From Nostoc sp. CHAB 5844 (lineage in GTDB: Bacteria; Cyanobacteriota; Cyanobacteriia; Cyanobacteriales; Nostocaceae), in the NCBI RefSeq assembly GCF_020829595.1, contig NZ_JAIVFW010000009.1:100409-164408 (forward strand): DNA of 64,000 nucleotides, in the 5' to 3' direction. Both the position numbers and the translations under genes were made by a program. The notes beneath the pieces were generated by a model that searched no databases, had not been told where the DNA came from, and worked only from the letters and a program-made list of their open reading frames with translations. Shown one piece after another: positions 7,863-15,649 of the stretch (position 1 is the first letter of the stretch; the number at the start of each line of letters is the position of its first letter).

Positions 7863-9047
7863 ATGATGCAAGAATCAGAACAACATAATTTAGCTGTAAA
7901 TAACATAGAAGAAACTAAAGCAGAGTTAGAGAAAATCAATAATGAGGAGTTGAAGGAACTAATAAATTGTTTTGAAAAACTCTACAAAATCTCAGATCCA
8001 ATTTATAGAGAATATGAGTTATGTCGTATAAGTCAAAAGTATAATCTTCCACTTGAAAGCTCTCGAATATTATTCACTAATTACTGTAATAAACAAGTAG
8101 AAACAGAGGCGCTACGGTCTTGGCTACTATCACCAGTTGTACAATTTAAACAACGAATTGAGCCATTAACTCGTCTTATGGCTTCCTTAGGCAGTTTGTC
8201 AGTTTTAGTAGGCGTTATAACTTTTGTTTATGAAATTCCCCAACGCCAAGAACAAAAGGCAGCAGAGATAGAAAAGGCAAATTATGAAGCTTGGGGAATT
8301 ATTAATGCCCATGAGGGTAAAAAAGCCAGTGGTGGTAGAATCAGTGCGCTGCAAAACTTGAATAAACGTAAAGTTGATTTGTCTGGAGTAAAAGTTACGA
8401 ATGCTTTGTTAACTAAAATAAATTTGGCAGGAGCTAACTTATTTAACTCTGACTTTTCTTATGCTAATTTGACAACTGCTAACTTAAATCATGCTGAACT
8501 ATCTTATGCCAACTTTCTTGCATCTCAACTTTCAGGTATACACATGAAGAAAGCTAATCTCTCTAGCGCAGATTTATTTGGCTCTGATTTAAAAAATGCT
8601 GATTTAACTGGTGCTAACTTGATGAGTGCTAACTTAATTTCTGTTGATTTAAGAGGTGCAAAGTTACAAGACACTCAATTACAAAAAGCTATCTACGATT
8701 ATAGAACTATTTTTCCTGCGGACTTTAGTCCTCAAGAGCGAGGTATGCGTAAGGTTGAAGAAAAAGCTGATTTAAGTGGCCTTGACTTACGTGAATTTAA
8801 CTTATCTCAATACAATTTAAAAGATACTAATTTAGCTGGCACTATGCTATATAACGTTAATTTTAAAGGGACTATTCTCACAGGTGCTAATTTTAAAGGT
8901 GCAATTATAAATGGTGCTGATTTTCGAGGTTCTACTGGTTTAACATTGGGTCAGATTAAAGAAGCTATTGGTTGGGAATCTGCTAAGTATGACAAAAGTT
9001 TTAACCAACAGCTTGGCATAGTATCAGAATTAGAAGATCGCAAATAG
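7863..9047 (+). CDS. Membrane-anchored pentapeptide-repeat protein
   Basis: This 394-residue protein has an N-terminal, mostly helical and charged region, one hydrophobic segment (LGSLSVLVGVITFVYEI) near residue 110, and then two blocks of pentapeptide repeats of the A(N/D)Lxx type, such as ANLTTANLNHAELSYANF and ANLMSANLISVDLRGAKL. The repeats fold into a right-handed square beta-helix. The start at 7863 is preferred over the in-frame start at 7785 because AGGAAGAAAG lies just upstream. The repeat part follows the single membrane segment, so the helix would sit on one side of the membrane. Such proteins are abundant in cyanobacteria and mostly have no assigned role. Confidence 0.8.
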   Translation: MMQESEQHNLAVNNIEETKAELEKINNEELKELINCFEKLYKISDPIYREYELCRISQKYNLPLESSRILFTNYCNKQVETEALRSWLLSPVVQFKQRIEPLTRLMASLGSLSVLVGVITFVYEIPQRQEQKAAEIEKANYEAWGIINAHEGKKASGGRISALQNLNKRKVDLSGVKVTNALLTKINLAGANLFNSDFSYANLTTANLNHAELSYANFLASQLSGIHMKKANLSSADLFGSDLKNADLTGANLMSANLISVDLRGAKLQDTQLQKAIYDYRTIFPADFSPQERGMRKVEEKADLSGLDLREFNLSQYNLKDTNLAGTMLYNVNFKGTILTGANFKGAIINGADFRGSTGLTLGQIKEAIGWESAKYDKSFNQQLGIVSELEDRK

Positions 9048-9094
9048 CCTGATTAAGCGATAGGCTAAGACATAGCAAGCACAACAGTGTAAAA

Positions 9095-10894
9095 ATGCAT
9101 ATCTTTGCTAAATCCAAACAGGTTGTATTTACCCTCTTCTCTCTGGGAGTTCTCTGTTACAGCCAAGTTGCATCAGCCACTACCACTTTACCCTTACGCA
9201 GCAAAAAGGGAATAGTAGTATCTGCTCATCCCTTGGCTAGTGAGGCGGGACTAACAATGTTACGCCAGGGTGGTAACGCTATGGATGCAGCAGTAGCTAC
9301 AACTTTTGCGATATCTGTAGTTGAGCCTTTCTCTGCCGGAATTGGTGGCGGTGGATTTTTGCTGCTGCATTCTGAGAAAACTGGCGAAATCAAAGCTTTG
9401 GATTTTCGGGAACGCGCACCTATTAAAGCTACAAGAAATATGTATTTAGATGCACAAGGAAAGGTGCGTCCGAATGCAAGTGTGAATGGTTATTTGGCGG
9501 TGGCGACACCAGGAACAGTGGCGGGAATGTATGAGGTGCATCGCCGTTATGGTAAGTTGCCGTGGAAAGAAGTTGTTAAACCTGCGATCGCTCTGGCTAA
9601 AAATGGCTTTATCCTGAGTAATCAATTAACTTGGCGATCAATTCAAATTTACGAAAACCGCAAGCCAGTAATTCTCCAGAATTCAGCCGCTAGTGCTATA
9701 TTTACCCGAAATGGCGAATTTTATCAGCCTGGAGAAAGATTAGTCCAACGTGATTTAGGACACACTTTAGAAAGCATTGCCGAGAATCCTCAAAGTTTTT
9801 ATACTGGCAAAATTGCCCGTGCGATCGCTTCAGATATGGCACAAAATGGTGGTCTAATTACACTAGACGACCTGAAGACATACAAACCCATCTGGAGAAA
9901 TCCTCTTTGCGGTAGTTTTCGTCAAGCTAAAGTTTGTTCAATGCCACCACCATCATCGGGTGGCGTTCATCTATTGCAGATCTTGAATATTCTCGGTGAC
10001 ACTGATTTGCAAGCTTGGGGATGGCATCATCCAAATGCTTTACATTTAATGACGGAAGCGATGAAGATTGCCTATGCAGATCGCTCACAATATTTAGGTG
10101 ATCCTGATTTTGTCAAAGTGCCTGTACAAGCGCTAATCAGCATAGGTTACGCCAAACAGCGCCGTCAAGAAATTAATTTAGATGTGGCGAAACCTGCAAC
10201 CCAAATCAAGCCAGTAGCGCCAGAAACACTCAGACGTTTTGGCCAAGTCAGGAATCAAATCGTCCCCTTACCTCACAAATTATTAAAACTGCAAGCCACT
10301 CGCTATGAATCTCCAGAAACCAGCCATCTTTGCGTTGTGGATGAACAACGCAACGCTGTCAGCCTGACTTTCACAATTAATCTTGGTTTTGGTGCTGGTG
10401 TGGTGACACCAGGAACAGGAATTTTACTCAACAACGAGATGGATGATTTTGCAACTGCACCTGGAGTACCTAACGCCTTTGGCTTAGTTGGTAATGAAGC
10501 GAATGCGATCGCACCTCGAAAAACTCCACTGTCCAGTATGACTCCGACAATCGTGACAGAAAATAATCATCTCCGTCTGGCAGTAGGGGCCCCTGGTGGT
10601 AGCACAATTATCACTCAGGTGTTGCAAGTGATTCTCAATGTGCTGGAATACAATATGGACGTTGGTGCAGCTGTCTCCGTACCACGCATACATGATCAGT
10701 GGCTTCCTGATGAGTTGCGTGTCGAACCTTGGGGTTTGGATACTTTAACTTTGCAAGACTTACGCCGCCGTGGACACAACATCAAGGAAGAAAAAGCGCC
10801 TTGGGGTAATGCTAACGCGATCGCAGTTCAAGCAGATGGCAGCCTAGAAGCAGCGGCCGATCCTCGCGGTGAAGGTTCGCCTAGAGGCTGGTAG
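9095..10894 (+). CDS. ggt: Gamma-glutamyltransferase (glutathione hydrolase), secreted
   Basis: This 599-residue precursor has a signal peptide (FTLFSLGVLCYSQVASA) and the complete gamma-glutamyltranspeptidase fold. The proenzyme cleaves itself before a Thr that becomes the N-terminal nucleophile of the small subunit. Here that residue is Thr409 in SPETSHLCVVDEQ. Other family motifs are QGGNAMDAAVAT, GGGGFLLLH, the oxyanion segment TPLSSMTPTIV and the glycine pair in GAPGGSTIITQ. The enzyme removes the gamma-glutamyl group from glutathione and related compounds in the periplasm. With the phytochelatin-synthase-like peptidase 1.6 kb upstream, it suggests a local gamma-glutamyl peptide function. 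Confidence 0.94.
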   Translation: MHIFAKSKQVVFTLFSLGVLCYSQVASATTTLPLRSKKGIVVSAHPLASEAGLTMLRQGGNAMDAAVATTFAISVVEPFSAGIGGGGFLLLHSEKTGEIKALDFRERAPIKATRNMYLDAQGKVRPNASVNGYLAVATPGTVAGMYEVHRRYGKLPWKEVVKPAIALAKNGFILSNQLTWRSIQIYENRKPVILQNSAASAIFTRNGEFYQPGERLVQRDLGHTLESIAENPQSFYTGKIARAIASDMAQNGGLITLDDLKTYKPIWRNPLCGSFRQAKVCSMPPPSSGGVHLLQILNILGDTDLQAWGWHHPNALHLMTEAMKIAYADRSQYLGDPDFVKVPVQALISIGYAKQRRQEINLDVAKPATQIKPVAPETLRRFGQVRNQIVPLPHKLLKLQATRYESPETSHLCVVDEQRNAVSLTFTINLGFGAGVVTPGTGILLNNEMDDFATAPGVPNAFGLVGNEANAIAPRKTPLSSMTPTIVTENNHLRLAVGAPGGSTIITQVLQVILNVLEYNMDVGAAVSVPRIHDQWLPDELRVEPWGLDTLTLQDLRRRGHNIKEEKAPWGNANAIAVQADGSLEAAADPRGEGSPRGW

Positions 10895-10943
10895 ACACAA
10901 CACTGCCGTTTTTAGAGAGTTTTAATAAATTATCTAATTGCAA

Positions 10944-11207
10944 CTATTGGTTTTGGATCATTGACTCTGAGTATTGAACTTGAGTACCAAACTCATTGGC
11001 TCTAGCGCTGGGTACTAATGTCCAGCCTGCTTTCAGCAGTTTTTGATAGGTTGCCCAACCTTTAGAGCCACCGGGAATTTGATAATCAGGAACCGCAAAT
11101 TGCGGATAAGCTGTGTAAGGTCGCCAACTTTTATTTGCCTCAACTTGCAAATACAAAATTTTCTCACTGTCGCCAGAATTAGATAACCAGCACATTTGTC
11201 GATGCAT
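10944..11207 (-). CDS. Small conserved cyanobacterial protein of unknown function
   Basis: This 87-residue protein has no recognised domain. It is rich in aromatic residues and begins MHRQMCWLSNSGDSEKILYL, with a central SWRPYTAYPQFAVPDYQIPG and a Trp-rich KGWATYQKLLKAGWTLVPS. It has no signal peptide or membrane segment, so it should be cytosolic. A clear AAGGAG six bases before the start codon supports translation. It converges with ggt, leaving a short gap. The pattern looks like a conserved family rather than a chance frame, but no role can be given. Confidence 0.6.
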   Translation of the reverse strand: MHRQMCWLSNSGDSEKILYLQVEANKSWRPYTAYPQFAVPDYQIPGGSKGWATYQKLLKAGWTLVPSARANEFGTQVQYSESMIQNQ

Positions 11208-11754
11208 GGTAAACTCCTTAGTGTTTAGCTAAATGCATAATTGCAGACTTTTGTCAAGCACAGCATCACCCTTACGGGATAATTTTTTGTTTCCCTAGTA
11301 TGTGTCCATTTATCTACAAATTGGTTTAGTAAAATTACGCAAGCCAATAGATAGATTTTCTAGACCATTTTTTAGGATGCAGTACTACAAAATCACTCCA
11401 TTCCCAAGTTTTGACACTTTTTAAAAGTCCCAGTTATTGGAGATTTTAGACTAAAAAGCTGTTGATTACTCAATATCGTTGACTCCGTGACTGGTAATGG
11501 TTCTAAATCGCTTACAAGCAAAATAACATGATGCCTCTCAGCGATACTTCGCTAGTAATGAGGGCAAGATTTTTCTCATCGTATCTGCGGTTTTTGCTAA
11601 TGTATGTAACAAGAGTTACTTTTTTGGCAGATAGCAGCATAACGAATAATTTGTTTTGCTAGTTACACCAGTAAAATTTTCTTATCTTTCAATACTGAAT
11701 CTGCTCAAAAAAATATTTTGAGTTGAACAATTAAATACTGATGAGCGATGATAT
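11208..11754. other. 547-base gap without a recognisable gene
   Basis: The region is AT-rich with stops in all frames. It lies between two minus-strand genes and should hold the promoter of the 87-residue gene at its left end. No RNA gene or clear repeat is seen. Confidence 0.5.
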
Positions 11755-12351
11755 TCACAGTGATGGGACATAAAACTTATCACCGATAATTCCGCGAATT
11801 TCCTTGACTATTTCTAAGTAGTCAGAATCAGACAAAACTGGTGTTGCAGCTTCGATGTTAATTGGTTGCGCTAAATCAATCCATGACTTGCAACCACCGT
11901 ATTGCGAAAGATATGGTATTTCTTGCACTTCGGGTAGTTTATAAGTTCGTAGCAGCAGAACATACAACGGCTGACGCGGTTTCCATTTCAGGCGATCGCT
12001 AATAAAATGTTCATTCCAGATATGAAAGGGGAGTAAAGCGTTAACAGTAGACTCCTCACTAATTGGCAAAATATCTGTGATTGCAGCCCAACTGCCGATG
12101 CGAATCGTGTCTGGATGCCAACCAGGAGTTACTGGACAGACGAGTTCGGCATATTCTGATTTTAGCAGAAACGGCTGTTGATGTTCGTAAGTTGGGTAAA
12201 GTAAAACCTGCTCATGGGCAACTTGGAAACGTCCGTTTTTCTCATGAATACCGCCTTTACGCAGCAACATGATTGTTTTGCTACTTTCCAAGGCATTTAT
12301 CGCCACAGACCATTCTTTGAGAGCATTTATCGTAGTTAATTCCATCAGCAT
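11755..12351 (-). CDS. DUF1802 family protein
   Basis: This 198-residue protein matches the DUF1802 pattern known from cyanobacteria and some other bacteria: INALKEWSVAINALESSKTIMLLRKGGIHE at the start, then FLLKSEYAELVCPVTPGWHP and later YVLLLRTYKLPE. The early block of charged and glycine residues (LLRKGGIHEKNGRF) resembles the start of some nucleotide-handling folds, but no catalytic motif can be named. It has no signal peptide or membrane segment. A second ATG two codons later (12345) could be the real start. It stands alone, with long gaps on both sides. Confidence 0.65.
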   Translation of the reverse strand: MLMELTTINALKEWSVAINALESSKTIMLLRKGGIHEKNGRFQVAHEQVLLYPTYEHQQPFLLKSEYAELVCPVTPGWHPDTIRIGSWAAITDILPISEESTVNALLPFHIWNEHFISDRLKWKPRQPLYVLLLRTYKLPEVQEIPYLSQYGGCKSWIDLAQPINIEAATPVLSDSDYLEIVKEIRGIIGDKFYVPSL

Positions 12352-12430
12352 CTACTGTAACTCTGATTTAATTTCAACCTAAGACAGTTAAAGTATGAAA
12401 CTATCCGGGGAAATGAATTAGAAACGCATC

Positions 12431-12472
12431 ATGGAAAAGCGAAAATTAGGTACATCTGCCGTATATCTAGCT
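12431..12472 (+). pseudogene. Possible N-terminal remnant of an aldo/keto reductase
   Basis: An ATG at 12431 encodes MEKRKLGTSAVYLA, which resembles the first strand of aldo/keto reductases (usually followed by a Gly-rich GxGT turn). The similarity stops after about 12 residues, and the frame continues into unrelated sequence. It may be a relic of a deleted gene, but the match is short and may be chance. Confidence 0.3.
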
Positions 12473-12643
12473 CTAACGAGATCCTCAACTTTTCAAAAAA
12501 GTCGAGGATCTAAAGCTTTAGCTAAACAACTAACAATAAAGATTGCAGAAGTAAACAAAATATCAACTTTAGTAAACTAGTGGTTGCTGAACCCTAAGTG
12601 AGTGCTAAATTGAATATCAAGACATCAAACAGAGTAAAACTAA

Positions 12644-12871
12644 ACCCAAAGGGCAAATGACTATGATGTCTCCCGTCACCAGCCCAAGCAAATATTCAGC
12701 ATACCTCTAATTAAAAGTGGCAAAAGCCGACGAATCCACAAGGCAAAGCCAAATCCCAAAGCGGAAAAACAAAAATTGCTGAAGTTGCTAGTTGTTAAGT
12801 CCACCTTAGTTGTTTACTTTCTCGATTATTTAGCTAAGTTTAAAAATTTGAAACCTGTGAATTCCCAATAA
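12644..12871 (+). pseudogene. Start-less open frame with basic tail, possible gene remnant
   Basis: The frame is open for 75 codons but has no ATG, GTG or TTG in a good early position. It encodes a strongly basic stretch (KSGKSRRIHKAKPNPKAEKQ) followed by hydrophobic LLVVKSTLVVYFLDYLAKF. The stop codon touches the stem of the terminator-like hairpin at 12870. The overlapping frame starting MTMMSPVTSPSKYSAYL could be its original start if one base has been lost. No family is recognised. Confidence 0.25.
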
Positions 12872-12904
12872 CCTGGTCATCGTTGACCAGGTTTTGATGT
12901 TTTT
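12870..12904 (+). terminator. Probable rho-independent terminator
   Basis: A perfect 10-bp stem (AACCTGGTCA with TGACCAGGTT) and a 4-base loop TCGT are followed by TTGATGTTTTT. This would end a transcript coming from the decayed region to its left. Confidence 0.6.
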
Positions 12905-12943
12905 ATCTATTAGACAGTAAGTTGATTTAAATTTTTTCAAAAA

Positions 12944-14500
12944 ATGTTAGCTAAAAAAGCAATTAATCGTATTTCGACTTTATTTTCAGATTTTCCTTGG
13001 TTGATTGTAATTATTTTTTCAATTCTCGGTTTGATAGGTATTCTCAATCATTCAATGTGGCGAGATGAACTAAACCCTTGGCTGATTGTTAGAGATAGCG
13101 AATCTTTTAGAGATTTAATTGCAAATATTAAATATGAAGGACATCCGGTTTTGTGGTATTTTGCTCTGGCATTTTTGATAAGAATAGCTGACAATCCCTT
13201 GATTATGCAAATTTTTCATTTGAGTGTTACAATTACTGCGATCGCTATTTTTTACTTATATAGTCCTTTTAACTATAAACAAAAATTATTATTTATATTT
13301 GGCTATTTTCCTTTGTATGAATATCTTTTAATTTCTCGAAATTATGCCTTTAGCCTGCTGTTTATATTTGCTTTTTGTGCATTGTTTCCATTTAGAAAAA
13401 AAACATATTTATATTTAGCTATCTTATTAGGCTTACTGGCAAATAGTAGTGCTTATGCGTTACTAGTATCATTTTCGTTATCATTGACTTTGCTAGTCGA
13501 ATTTTGTTTTGATAGTGAGCATAGAAAGCAGTATTTCAACCAAAGCAAAAGATATGATTTGTTTGTAAGTATTGGAATTATTATATTTTCTTTGATATTG
13601 TCAGCTTATATTATTACTCCTCCAGGAGATAGCTATCTTCATGGAGGGTTAAAAGATGGCTGGACGATTCAATTAGATATACGCAATTTATTGAAAAGCA
13701 TCAACAGATTGTTTGCTAGTTACTTTTTGATTGTTCCCCATAAAAAATGGTTAGATTCAATTGTTTGTGCTTTCATAGCTTTACTTGTATTTGTATTGAC
13801 TTTATTTAAACTTTACAAAAAGCCTTTACCTTTCTTTTTTTACACTATAAGCAATTGTTTAATATTCGCATTTACATATTTAAGATTTACTGGTTATCCT
13901 CGTCATTTTGGGCATTTTTATTTAGTTTTTATAGCAGCTTTATGGCTAGAGAGTTATTGTGAGGAATCTACATTTTTAGTTAATAAAGTACCTATCCAAC
14001 CAAAATTAGTTAAATTAGCTCAGAAATGGCATAATGTTGCTTTTATGTTAATTCTCTATGCTCAGTTAATCGCCGGAATATACGGATTTTCCAGAGATTT
14101 AATTATTCCATTTTCTGCCAGCAAAGAAACGGCTCATTACATTCAACAAAATCACTTCGAGAATGAAGTTATTGTGGCCAGTAGAGATGCAAATATGGCT
14201 GCACTATCAGGTTATCTCAATCGAAAGTTCTACTATCCTGAACTGCAAAAAATGGGAAGCTTCACCCTATTTAAACAAGGTCGTCAAGGGGTTGATCAAG
14301 CTGAGATATTCAGACAAATTCATTCTTTATTAAAGAGTCAAGAAGTCAATCACAGAATTTTGTTGATTTTAAATAAAAAACATAATTTCAATAGAAATGA
14401 TTTGCAAATTGTTCCTATCAAAAATTTTAAGAGGGCTTGGGTTGATAGTGAACGATATTATCTTTATTGGGTAGACGAGGCAGTAAACAGTAAACAGTAA
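12944..14500 (+). CDS. Multi-spanning membrane protein, GT39/ArnT-like glycosyltransferase candidate
   Basis: This 518-residue protein has about ten membrane segments followed by a soluble C-terminal part of about 120 residues. After the first segment comes an acidic loop with MWRDELNPWLIVRDS and then a Gly-His-Pro motif (YEGHPVLWYFAL). A short acidic motif in the first periplasmic loop is the hallmark of GT-C glycosyltransferases such as PMT and ArnT, which use lipid-linked sugars. The other catalytic features of that fold are not clear to me, so the activity is inferred. The gene stands alone and ends just before a repeat and a convergent terminator. Its AT-rich composition is slightly stronger than that of its neighbours. 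Confidence 0.55.
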   Translation: MLAKKAINRISTLFSDFPWLIVIIFSILGLIGILNHSMWRDELNPWLIVRDSESFRDLIANIKYEGHPVLWYFALAFLIRIADNPLIMQIFHLSVTITAIAIFYLYSPFNYKQKLLFIFGYFPLYEYLLISRNYAFSLLFIFAFCALFPFRKKTYLYLAILLGLLANSSAYALLVSFSLSLTLLVEFCFDSEHRKQYFNQSKRYDLFVSIGIIIFSLILSAYIITPPGDSYLHGGLKDGWTIQLDIRNLLKSINRLFASYFLIVPHKKWLDSIVCAFIALLVFVLTLFKLYKKPLPFFFYTISNCLIFAFTYLRFTGYPRHFGHFYLVFIAALWLESYCEESTFLVNKVPIQPKLVKLAQKWHNVAFMLILYAQLIAGIYGFSRDLIIPFSASKETAHYIQQNHFENEVIVASRDANMAALSGYLNRKFYYPELQKMGSFTLFKQGRQGVDQAEIFRQIHSLLKSQEVNHRILLILNKKHNFNRNDLQIVPIKNFKRAWVDSERYYLYWVDEAVNSKQ

Positions 14501-14517
14501 GCAATGCCAGAAATCCT

Positions 14518-14541
14518 AACGCACGGAAAGGATGGTGCGTT
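14518..14541. repeat. Small palindrome after the membrane protein gene
   Basis: AACGCAC pairs with GTGCGTT, enclosing ten bases. It is followed by GCGCCGCGCGAC, a GC-rich patch in an AT-rich gap. This looks like one of the small palindromic repeats of Nostocales genomes. Confidence 0.45.
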
Positions 14542-14571
14542 GCGCCGCGCGACAACATATCTTACACAAAT

Positions 14572-14599
14572 AACCCCTCTTCAGTTACGAGGAGGGGTT
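14572..14599. terminator. Bidirectional terminator between convergent genes
   Basis: The stem AACCCCTC pairs with GAGGGGTT around a 12-base loop. A-rich and T-rich sequence follows on both sides, between the ends of the membrane protein gene and the PRC-barrel gene. Confidence 0.6.
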
Positions 14600-14604
14600 A
14601 AAAT

Positions 14605-15591
14605 TTAATATCCGCCTTCTTCTTCGTATTCTGGTTGCCTTTCTTTGACTTTCTTAGGAATATTCACTGGTTTTGGCGCATCTTCCCAAGCATCACTTTC
14701 TACATCATCGTCATAATCATCGTAATCTTCGGTGTAGGCTTTAGGTTCATATTTGGGCGGTTGTTGATATCTGTCTCGGCCTGTGGCTTCACTCCAGTTA
14801 TCTTCTTCTTCGTCTTCTTCGTAGCGGATAGACTCATACTGTCGCGCTCTCATGACTTCACGCCGTGGTCTTTCTTCTTCTACTTCTACGTAGTCTTCGT
14901 TCCATTCTTCTTCTCGCGCTACGGGTTCGGGGGTGCGAACTTTTGGCTTGGGTGGCTGTAATGGCGTTCCGCTAGGTAGCTGATTTCCAGGTGCAACTGT
15001 GCGCGGTGCAGAATAGCCATATTCCTCTTCTGCATCTCGTTCCCAAGGTGGTTTACCGATACCTAAACGCTCCAGCACACCTACTGTTAATTGCGTTGTG
15101 CGTTCTTCGGCTCCTTCAAATACAATTAATCTGCTGGGGCCAGTGCTAACAATTTCCTCTATTGAAATCTCGTAAGTGCTGAGAAATTGGTCGGGGATTT
15201 GCGGTACTCCCAAAGAAGCAATAATTATCGAGTGCAACTTACCTGATATGCCATCAAACTTAAAGCCCCGCACTCTACCTAAGACTTCACCTGTTTCTGT
15301 AATTACTTCCCAGTTAATCAGATTACTGAAAGCTTCAATTTCAATATCTTCTATGACATCTTCGTTATCAACCAGGATGGCATCACCAATTTGGTTGATA
15401 CTGCTGAGGTACATATAGCGTGGCAATCCAGAGATAGAGATCAGGCTGTCTCGTAAACCAAGAGCCACAACCTCTCTTTGATCGATATCAACCCAGATTT
15501 GATTCACAATCCCTAGCCGCTTGGCGTTGTCGCGGGTAATCACCTGAGTATTTAATAAGTCGGAACGCCTAATTATCTGTTCAGAGGTCAT
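14605..15591 (-). CDS. PRC-barrel domain protein with acidic tail
   Basis: This 328-residue protein has two PRC-barrel units: IIRRSDLLNTQVITRDNAKRLG with VVALGLRDSL in the first 80 residues, and NWEVITETGEVLGRVRGFKFD with LHSIIIASLG at about 90-165. The rest is a long disordered tail rich in Glu, Asp, Arg and Tyr (VEEERPRREVMRAR, YDDYDDDVESDAWED). PRC barrels bind other proteins or RNA, as in RimM and photosynthetic reaction centre H subunits. It lies directly downstream of smc on the same strand, with a gap of about 60 bases, so the two may share a transcript. Its molecular partner is unknown. Confidence 0.8.
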   Translation of the reverse strand: MTSEQIIRRSDLLNTQVITRDNAKRLGIVNQIWVDIDQREVVALGLRDSLISISGLPRYMYLSSINQIGDAILVDNEDVIEDIEIEAFSNLINWEVITETGEVLGRVRGFKFDGISGKLHSIIIASLGVPQIPDQFLSTYEISIEEIVSTGPSRLIVFEGAEERTTQLTVGVLERLGIGKPPWERDAEEEYGYSAPRTVAPGNQLPSGTPLQPPKPKVRTPEPVAREEEWNEDYVEVEEERPRREVMRARQYESIRYEEDEEEDNWSEATGRDRYQQPPKYEPKAYTEDYDDYDDDVESDAWEDAPKPVNIPKKVKERQPEYEEEGGY

Positions 15592-15649
15592 TCTATACCG
15601 AGTCCTGATCTCGAATCCGGTTTATCTATACACTATTATTAACAAACAT

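Larger units (their letters stand above)
12352..12943. other. 592-base decayed region with gene remnants
   Basis: This gap holds at least one apparent gene remnant (12431-12472), a perfect 8-bp hairpin (AGATCCTC at 12479-12486 with GAGGATCT at 12504-12511) and a start-less open frame ending at 12871 beside a terminator-like hairpin. No intact gene was found. Confidence 0.5.

Noticed and set aside
14635..14961. A plus-strand, Phe-rich frame of 108 codons
   Set aside because: It is the complement of the acidic tail of the PRC-barrel gene, which has a clear family match.
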